From the NCBI GenBank assembly GCA_009843625.1, contig VYDD01000281.1:1-6351 (forward strand): DNA of 6,351 bases. Reading direction: 5' to 3'. Within the stretch, counting starts at the first letter, position 1. Each line of letters opens with the position of its first letter. This stretch comes from Gammaproteobacteria bacterium. Its GTDB lineage: Bacteria; Gemmatimonadota; Gemmatimonadetes; Longimicrobiales; Gaopeijiaceae. The notes below the pieces were generated by a model. The model ran no database searches and had not been told where the DNA came from. It saw nothing but the letters and a program-made list of their open reading frames with translations. Made by a program: the position numbers and the translations under genes. Below, one piece after another: positions 1 through 4,269 of the stretch.

Positions 1-241
1 CCAAGACGGCACCTCGCTTCAGGAGAGCGCGGTGCCGTTCCAAGGTCAGGTCGAGTACCGCGTCCAAGAGGGGATGCCTGGGACAGACGAATGCCGCCAC
101 CGGTTGTCCGCGCAACCCGTAGGTGAAGCGGATCACGGCAAAGAATCGTCTAAGTCTAACCGGGACTGCACGATATGCGCTCCCTGCCGCTAAACGACGA
201 TCCGACCGAGCCGTACGAAATCGACCGGGAAACCGCCTCAT
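1..241 (-). pseudogene. C-terminal fragment of a large SNF2-type helicase, 5'-truncated, runs off left edge
   Basis: Reading the minus strand leftwards, one frame is open from a TGA at 263-265 to the window edge, with an ATG at 241. The last 40 or so residues have the codon bias and composition of a real protein and include HPLLDAVLDLTLERHR followed by LLKRGAVL. This resembles the segment after the helicase core in large SNF2-family helicases that accompany DUF499 and DUF1156 genes; the match is from memory, not from a search. The first 30 or so residues, MRRFPGRFRTARSD onwards, are arginine-rich and do not look like the family, so the homologous part probably starts near position 140-150. 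No helicase ATPase motifs are found upstream in any minus-strand frame, so the gene has lost its 5' end, probably at an insertion or deletion boundary. The orientation matches the DUF499 and AlbA_2 genes to the right, as expected for the third gene of one operon. Confidence 0.5.
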
Positions 242-601
242 TCTGCGGGAGGGGATCAACCGTCAGACAATCTACCGCCGGATCTGCGGGTGCCGCGCCG
301 GAATGGGTCCACGAGCGCGACCCCGGCGACTCTCCGCGACCACCTTCTAGGCCGCCCGTTGGTGCTTATGGCCTTCCTACCGGCATCGGCCTCCTCCTGA
401 TCACGAGCGCACCAAACGACTCGTCCCCTGGAGGCCCGGGAGTTCTGACGTAGGGCGGACGACCGCGCAGACGGGATTGCACGATCTCCGTTCCTTGCCA
501 CTGCATGGCGGCATTCCCGGTCGTTCGTCGGGTGCCCGTACATCACCGCCCATCCTTGGGCCGGCGGATCATGACTTTTCTAGAAGTGTCGCCAATGCGT
601 T
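242..601. other. Stretch without a convincing gene; possible junction scar
   Basis: Open frames here are short, on both strands, arginine/proline-rich and mutually overlapping, and none has a good ribosome binding site. Two things stand out. On the plus strand at about 243-347, one frame contains GINRQTIYRRI followed by basic residues, loosely like the helix-turn-helix and RxxRP tail at the start of IS481-type transposases, but it ends at a TAG at 348-350 and no catalytic domain follows. At 573-590 there is an interrupted palindrome, GAC-N2-TTCTAGAA-N2-GTC, just downstream of the 374-residue gene, and a GC-rich imperfect hairpin at 546-567 lies beyond it. Neither has the T-run of a standard terminator. 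The stretch most likely contains the left junction of the inserted cassette. Confidence 0.5.
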
Positions 602-1726
602 TCAATTCGCAGCAGCCGGTACGAGCCGCTGTGACCGGCGCGTTATCAGATGATCGTCGCCAAAAGCCCTGTTCACCTCGTCGAAGAGTGTTTCGAATCC
701 TACGCCCACGCTAATACCCTTGAGATCCTCTCTGCCTATCTTTTGATCCTGCACGCCTACGGCGCACCGGACGCGAATCTCAAACTCCTTCTTGTCGAGA
801 TTGGAAGCGATCCCGATGCTAGGGGACTCGAAGAGCACTTGCTGAGTCTCAACGGTCGTACCATTCGGCGTTGTCGGCGAACCGACTCGTTCTAATGACC
901 CGGCCAGTTCATCGAACATAAGCGTCATCATGAACTGATAACCCTCCTCTTGAATCTTCGTCTGAAGAAATTCCGAGAACGCATGGACGTTCTGAATCAA
1001 CCAGACAACATCTTGGGGTCTCGAATCAGCTGTGAATCGCTTGAACTTCCATCTCAGAAGCTGTGTCAGATCCTTTACGGTCACCTCCTCGATCAGTTCC
1101 GAGACGCCCTTGACGAAGTCGAAGATGTCGAATCCGTAGCCCATGAAGCGCCCGGAGAGGGCCGATCTTTTCTTCTTGAAGTGATCGGAGAACAGGTCCC
1201 TGACGCACCCGCCATCGAAGTAGTAGTACCTGTTGTGGATCAGCGTGTCGAATAGTTCACGCAATGTCACGATGCCGTCCCGGGAGCCCTCGTAGTTTAG
1301 TCTCGGGATCGACCTGCCATTGAAGCGTGCTATCAGATCGCAGAGGTTCCTTGCATGGGTGGAGATGAGTATCACGAAGTCCATTGCCTTCTGATCGTAC
1401 TTCAAGTCGACTCGCCCGATATCGGCCTCGCGTGTCAGCCGGCGGCGTCTTGCGTGCCAAGCGTTGTTGTCGTCAACGAACCTCTTGATAGAGCGACGAA
1501 TCTCTCGTAGCAGGAAGACGACGCTCCCAAAGACCTCCAGTCGGCCATCTCCGTTCGCTGAGTACCGACCGATGACGAAGGGACTGCTTGTTCGGTATGG
1601 CTTACTCTCGGACTCCTGATCGAGTTGTCCCCGCTTGTAGAAGGCGACGTGCCCGTATAGCCTCCGGTCGACCTTCTTGTAGAGGAGGCGCATGTGCTCC
1701 TCGGGCGGTAACACTTTCCTATTCAT
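602..1726 (-). CDS. Unrecognised 374-residue protein, soluble, mostly helical
   Basis: I do not recognise this protein. It is the longest open frame in the left half of the window, and its composition is that of a normal soluble protein: no signal peptide and no membrane segment. The N-terminal 100 residues are basic (RRxxRR clusters near 76-98, ARRRRLTRE at 92-100). Residues 115-180 look helical, with RNLCDLIARF at 126-135 and LRELFDTLIHNRYYYFDGG at 155-173; the LIHNRYYY stretch is faintly like HEPN-type RNase helices but lacks a clean RxxxxH, so I do not call it. Residues 200-275 appear to be amphipathic helices; 300-355 look more beta-rich. The ATG at 1726 is fixed by a TGA six codons upstream, and it has no good Shine-Dalgarno sequence. 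It starts 109 bases after the three-helix membrane protein and is probably in the same transcript. GC is visibly lower than in the DUF499 gene, in keeping with transfer. Confidence 0.75.
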   Translation of the reverse strand: MNRKVLPPEEHMRLLYKKVDRRLYGHVAFYKRGQLDQESESKPYRTSSPFVIGRYSANGDGRLEVFGSVVFLLREIRRSIKRFVDDNNAWHARRRRLTREADIGRVDLKYDQKAMDFVILISTHARNLCDLIARFNGRSIPRLNYEGSRDGIVTLRELFDTLIHNRYYYFDGGCVRDLFSDHFKKKRSALSGRFMGYGFDIFDFVKGVSELIEEVTVKDLTQLLRWKFKRFTADSRPQDVVWLIQNVHAFSEFLQTKIQEEGYQFMMTLMFDELAGSLERVGSPTTPNGTTVETQQVLFESPSIGIASNLDKKEFEIRVRCAVGVQDQKIGREDLKGISVGVGFETLFDEVNRAFGDDHLITRRSQRLVPAAAN

Positions 1727-1835
1727 GTGGGATCAAAGGACATGGTCGACCTCTCCCCTAGAGACAACTGATTGGAGAGACGCTCTATCGCGTACAAGGA
1801 GATCACGGCGGGATTCTCCGGACGAAGTTGCAGCT

Positions 1836-2234
1836 TCACGGCTGACCCCAATACGGCCAGCCTGGCAGGAGTGGTCGACCCGAAAAGAATGCCACCAGGA
1901 ACAGAAGGAAAAAAGCGATCACCGTCAAATAGATGGTAACGAACATGCTCTTTGGATGCATGATAAGCTTCACGGTTTCCCGAACCTCCCTGACTGCCTC
2001 CCGGTGCGCTTGTCGCAACGCGCCATGCTTTGACTTTGGGGATGACCGGAACCACGGCCATGTTTCCGTCGCGACTAGGCCGACCATGCACACTAATGAT
2101 GTCAGTCCCCAAGCCCACCAAGGCCAAGTGCCCAACAGAAGCTCCTCCGCCATGAAGCCCCCAGCCATGATCATGCCCGTCATGAAGACGGCCTTGGTGA
2201 TGACACGCCACCGCTTGTCGCGCAGCTTGCTCAT
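1836..2234 (-). CDS. Small membrane protein with three predicted transmembrane segments
   Basis: This 132-residue protein has three hydrophobic segments: residues 11-34 (rich in Met and Ala), 38-57 (WPWWAWGL onwards) and 97-118 (IYLTVIAFFLLFLVAFF). A basic, helical stretch (residues 61-92, KSKHGALRQAHREAVREVRE) lies between the second and third. The family is not recognised. The layout, three helices with a charged loop in about 130 residues, is like some phage and gene-transfer-agent holins, but it also fits many small orphan membrane proteins. Its ATG at 2234 overlaps the TGA of the upstream gene (ATGA, four bases), so it is probably translated by coupling; the only Shine-Dalgarno-like bases, AGGG, sit directly against the start. 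The two membrane proteins very likely act together. Confidence 0.7.
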   Translation of the reverse strand: MSKLRDKRWRVITKAVFMTGMIMAGGFMAEELLLGTWPWWAWGLTSLVCMVGLVATETWPWFRSSPKSKHGALRQAHREAVREVRETVKLIMHPKSMFVTIYLTVIAFFLLFLVAFFSGRPLLPGWPYWGQP

Positions 2235-2494
2235 CCCTGATCTTGTCCGCGCTCCGCAGCCTTCTGGATCGCCTTGGCCCCGAATGCTCCCCCGAGTAAG
2301 TACAGGATCAAGTTGGTGTCGAAGCCCTCAGCGGTCGTTCCTAACGCGTGTAGGGTTGTTAGTGCTATGGCGAAGACTAGCGACATCAGGCACATTGTTC
2401 GCATCGTTGACGAAAGCTGCTTGCTGATAATCCCCGTGCGCTCTTGGGTCACTGTTACTTCTCCGTTCGATGTGCGGGGTTCGATACTCGACAT
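2231..2494 (-). CDS. Small membrane protein with two predicted transmembrane segments, holin-like layout
   Basis: This 87-residue protein has a polar N-terminus of about 30 residues, a first hydrophobic segment at about 34-53 (MCLMSLVFAIALTTLHAL), a short loop, a second at about 60-75 (NLILYLLGGAFGAKAI) and a short charged tail (QKAAERGQDQG). The GGAFGAKAIQKAAE ending is similar in style to small phage or plasmid membrane proteins of holin-like size, but I cannot name a family. The ATG at 2494 is supported by a strong AAAGGAG nine bases upstream, the best ribosome binding site in the window. It is the first gene of a coupled pair: its TGA overlaps the ATG of the three-helix membrane protein. 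Without lysozyme or other phage genes nearby, a lysis role is only one option; membrane-acting toxin or effector partner are others. Confidence 0.7.
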   Translation of the reverse strand: MSSIEPRTSNGEVTVTQERTGIISKQLSSTMRTMCLMSLVFAIALTTLHALGTTAEGFDTNLILYLLGGAFGAKAIQKAAERGQDQG

Positions 2495-2756
2495 TATACA
2501 GATCTCCTTTCAATTGTGGCCTTTTCGCCTGCTGCAGTTCCACACAAGCGCTGGCAATCTCTTTGTCCTCCGAGTTGTCGATCTCTTGTTCCAGGTAAAG
2601 GACGCCGCCCCGCCGAGCTTCGCCAACAGAACGGTCAGCAACCAGGTCAGCCTGACCAGTGGCGTCGAACCGACGAGTGAGACCCCAATAGGACCCCTCA
2701 ATAGACCCCGGGGGCTCATCGGGGGTCTCATTCGTCCTCGACAGACTCGGACGCAC
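2328..2756 (-). CDS. Doubtful small frame between the AlbA_2 gene and the membrane pair
   Basis: Two minus-strand frames compete here and neither is secure. The first opens at a GTG at 2756, overlaps the end of the AlbA_2 gene by 29 bases and runs 142 codons, but its last 50 or so codons lie inside the two-helix membrane gene. Its first 85 codons do look coding: first positions are rich in G, second positions are low in GC, and the product is polar (VLYLEQEIDNSEDKEIASAC and similar). The second opens at an ATG at 2731 in an ATGA overlap with the AlbA_2 stop and gives 73 residues ending at 2510, with one hydrophobic stretch (LVRLTWLLTVLLAKLGGAA) and a very basic tail, but its base composition by codon position is not coding-like. 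One possibility is a remnant of a gene in the first frame cut off by the incoming membrane gene. No family is recognised. Confidence 0.2.
   Translation of the reverse strand: MRPSLSRTNETPDEPPGSIEGSYWGLTRRFDATGQADLVADRSVGEARRGGVLYLEQEIDNSEDKEIASACVELQQAKRPQLKGDLYNVEYRTPHIERRSNSDPRAHGDYQQAAFVNDANNVPDVASLRHSTNNPTRVRNDR
2504..2510 (-). promoter_or_regulatory. Strong ribosome binding site for the two-helix membrane protein
   Basis: AAAGGAG on the minus strand, followed by nine bases and ATG. It begins at the last base of a TGA that ends an upstream frame (2510-2512), so translation of the membrane pair starts independently here. It decides the start at 2494. Confidence 0.75.
2678..2730 (-). repeat. 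Inverted-repeat array at the AlbA_2 stop codon
   Basis: The arm TGAGACCCC at 2678-2686 is matched perfectly by GGGGTCTCA at 2722-2730, nine base pairs with 35 bases between. Two more GACCCC copies stand at 2692-2697 and 2704-2709, so GACCCC occurs three times at spacings of 11 and 12 bases. The innermost copy makes a tighter hairpin with the same partner: AGACCCC at 2703-2709 against GGGGTCT at 2722-2728, seven pairs and a 12-base loop. The single GGGGTC arm could therefore pair with any of the three. In the transcript the array begins exactly at the AlbA_2 stop codon. It has no T-run, so it is not a textbook terminator; a Rho-type end, an mRNA 3' stabiliser, an attenuator-like switch or a junction site are all possible. 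Confidence 0.6.
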
Positions 2757-4143
2757 GTCTCCACCGAGCCGCTGGGCCGCGACCCGTGGACAATGCTAGG
2801 CCGCGGTTCCTCAACGCCGCCAAGGCCCTCTTAACTTGGCGTTCGCTGGCGTTTAGAGGCAGCCGGGCATGTATCTCACGCAGCGCCAAGCCGTCGTCCG
2901 CTCGAGCCAACAAGGACAGAATCGCTTCTTGCCGCTCAAGCAGAGCGTGTCCACTGCGGAGCGATGGCACATCCTGTCCTTGCCGAAAGCACACGGTCAC
3001 GCAATCGCCGCGTTCCTCGATCTCCGGTCGTGGCAATCCGGCGGCGGTCGCAAGCTCCGCCATCTTGAGCGTCCCCCGGCCCCACTCCTCGATAATTCCG
3101 CGCCGGTAGAACGTGCGGGCAATCAGCGGATTCCACGGCCTCGATTCGTGCGGACCGAACAGCGCGGCCGGTGTCAGTCCGAAGTGCAGCGTACCGGTCG
3201 ACGTGACCTCGAGTCGGTCGTCGTACACCGCGAGCCCAACCGAACCGCCGCCCAGCGCATAATCTCGGTGGCACAGGGCATTTGCCACCGCTTCCCGCGT
3301 CGCGAGGGGCGGGTACAGCGGCTCGTCAATGCGCCGCATGCGACCCGATTCGAACCGGCTCGCAATGGGAAGCGTGTCGCGCAGAAAGCGTTCGGCATGT
3401 GAGAGCAGTGCGAATGCGTTGCCATTGAACTGCCGGTTGTCCAGGAATTCGCCTCGGTCGATGCCCCGGAAACGAGCTACCCGAAGCAGGCACTGCGGCA
3501 ACTCGAATTCGAGACGCGCTGAGCTACCGAACAACACCGCCGCCGCGCGCAGCAAGACGCCCCCGCGGAGCAATCCGAGTCCTCGGAGCAAATCTTCCGG
3601 TTCCCGGGTACCGGGCTCGTTCAGCCGGCCGGTTCGTACCGCCTCGGCTACGGTGTTGCGGATTTCGGCCACATCCAAGTCCGTGACCGTCCAGCCGGTA
3701 GCAGGTTGATTCTCCCAGCGCTGCTCGCTGTGCAGCCGCTAGAAGAGCATCTGGTTGTACTCCTCGGCGGACATGGTCACCGTGGTGTTGCCGACGCGGC
3801 GATAGGCGGTCCCCCGGTACTGGTAGGGCCGCACGGACCCCTTGTTCACGCTGACCGCAATGACATCGAGCCCGTCCGCGACACGGATCCGTCCGACCTC
3901 CGGAAAAGCCGGCGGGTCGATCCTTTGAATCTCGGCACCCACCTCCTCCATCGTCCGGTCGCTCACCTGCTGGCCAACGACACTCCCCTTCGGCGTCACA
4001 CCGAACAGCACGTGTCCGCCCCGGTGATTGAGCATGGCGCACACGGTGGCCGCTGCTTCACGACGCGTTCCCGTCGTAAGCTTGAACTCAAGCGTCTCGG
4101 ATTCGGGTTCGGCGGCCAGCGCCAAGATGCTCTCAAGCACCAT
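2728..4143 (-). pseudogene. AlbA_2 / HATPase_c_4 'RecG-like' ATP-binding protein interrupted by one amber codon
   Basis: Read through the stop, the gene encodes about 471 residues, a usual length for this COG2865-type family. Residues 1-134 are a Schlafen AlbA_2 domain: ESETLEFK at 15-21, CAMLNHRGGHVLFGVT at 35-50 and GTAYRRVGNTTV at 111-122. The remainder has the HATPase_c_4 region with REAVANALCHRDY at about 283-295 and EEWGRGTLKM at about 352-361, then a winged-helix-like C-terminus (about 405-450). Codon 135 is TAG (3739-3741); the same frame continues without shift as RLHSEQRWENQPATGW, which is exactly what follows MLFE in relatives, so a GAG-to-TAG change is the simple reading. The ATG at 4143 has GGAG eight bases upstream. 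After the stop, the first usable starts (TTG at 3678, GTG at 3672) lack a good ribosome binding site. Family members are thought to bind DNA or RNA and nucleotides and often sit in restriction or defence operons; the gene follows the DUF499 gene by 126 bases. A sequencing error is possible. Confidence 0.85.
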
Positions 4144-4151
4144 ACGTGAAT

Positions 4152-4155
4152 CTCC
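4152..4155 (-). promoter_or_regulatory. Ribosome binding site of the AlbA_2 gene
   Basis: GGAG within GGTGGAG on the minus strand, eight bases before the ATG at 4143. It supports this start and shows that the translation start is intact even though the reading frame is broken further on. In the remaining 4156-4269 gap I see neither a clear promoter nor a terminator, so transcription from the DUF499 gene probably continues through. Confidence 0.6.
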
Positions 4156-4269
4156 ACCGCCGGTCGCACTCCGGTATCCTCGTCAGCCTTCGGCCCGATG
4201 AACGGAGTCTGACGGATCTCACAACGGAGAGCGCCGCTGAGACAGAAAGGCTTGCCTGGAGAGAACGCT

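Noticed and set aside
1..193. Plus-strand frame open from the left edge, about 63 codons
   Set aside because: It is antisense to the helicase-like fragment, whose frame has the better composition and a recognisable motif.
256..546. 96-codon minus-strand frame in the gene-less stretch
   Set aside because: Arginine-rich low-quality composition, no ribosome binding site and no resemblance to the helicase expected there.
546..567. GC-rich hairpin as a rho-independent terminator for the 374-residue gene
   Set aside because: The stem is imperfect with a bulge and is not followed by a T-run on the minus strand.
1723..2211. 162-codon minus-strand frame rich in His and Gly over the three-helix membrane gene
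   Set aside because: It lies in another frame of the membrane gene, has an odd composition and no ribosome binding site; the coupled ATGA start and clear hydrophobic segments favour the 132-residue product.
2274..2834. 186-codon plus-strand open frame
   Set aside because: It crosses three minus-strand features, has no ribosome binding site or recognisable motif, and is best explained as a shadow.
2869..3402. 177-codon plus-strand open frame
   Set aside because: Antisense shadow of the HATPase part of the AlbA_2 gene; arginine-, serine- and glutamine-rich without any motif.
3524..4042. 172-codon minus-strand frame spanning the amber codon
   Set aside because: It is a different frame of the AlbA_2 gene with arginine/glycine-rich shadow composition; it does not bypass the stop as a programmed frameshift, since the true frame is unshifted on both sides.
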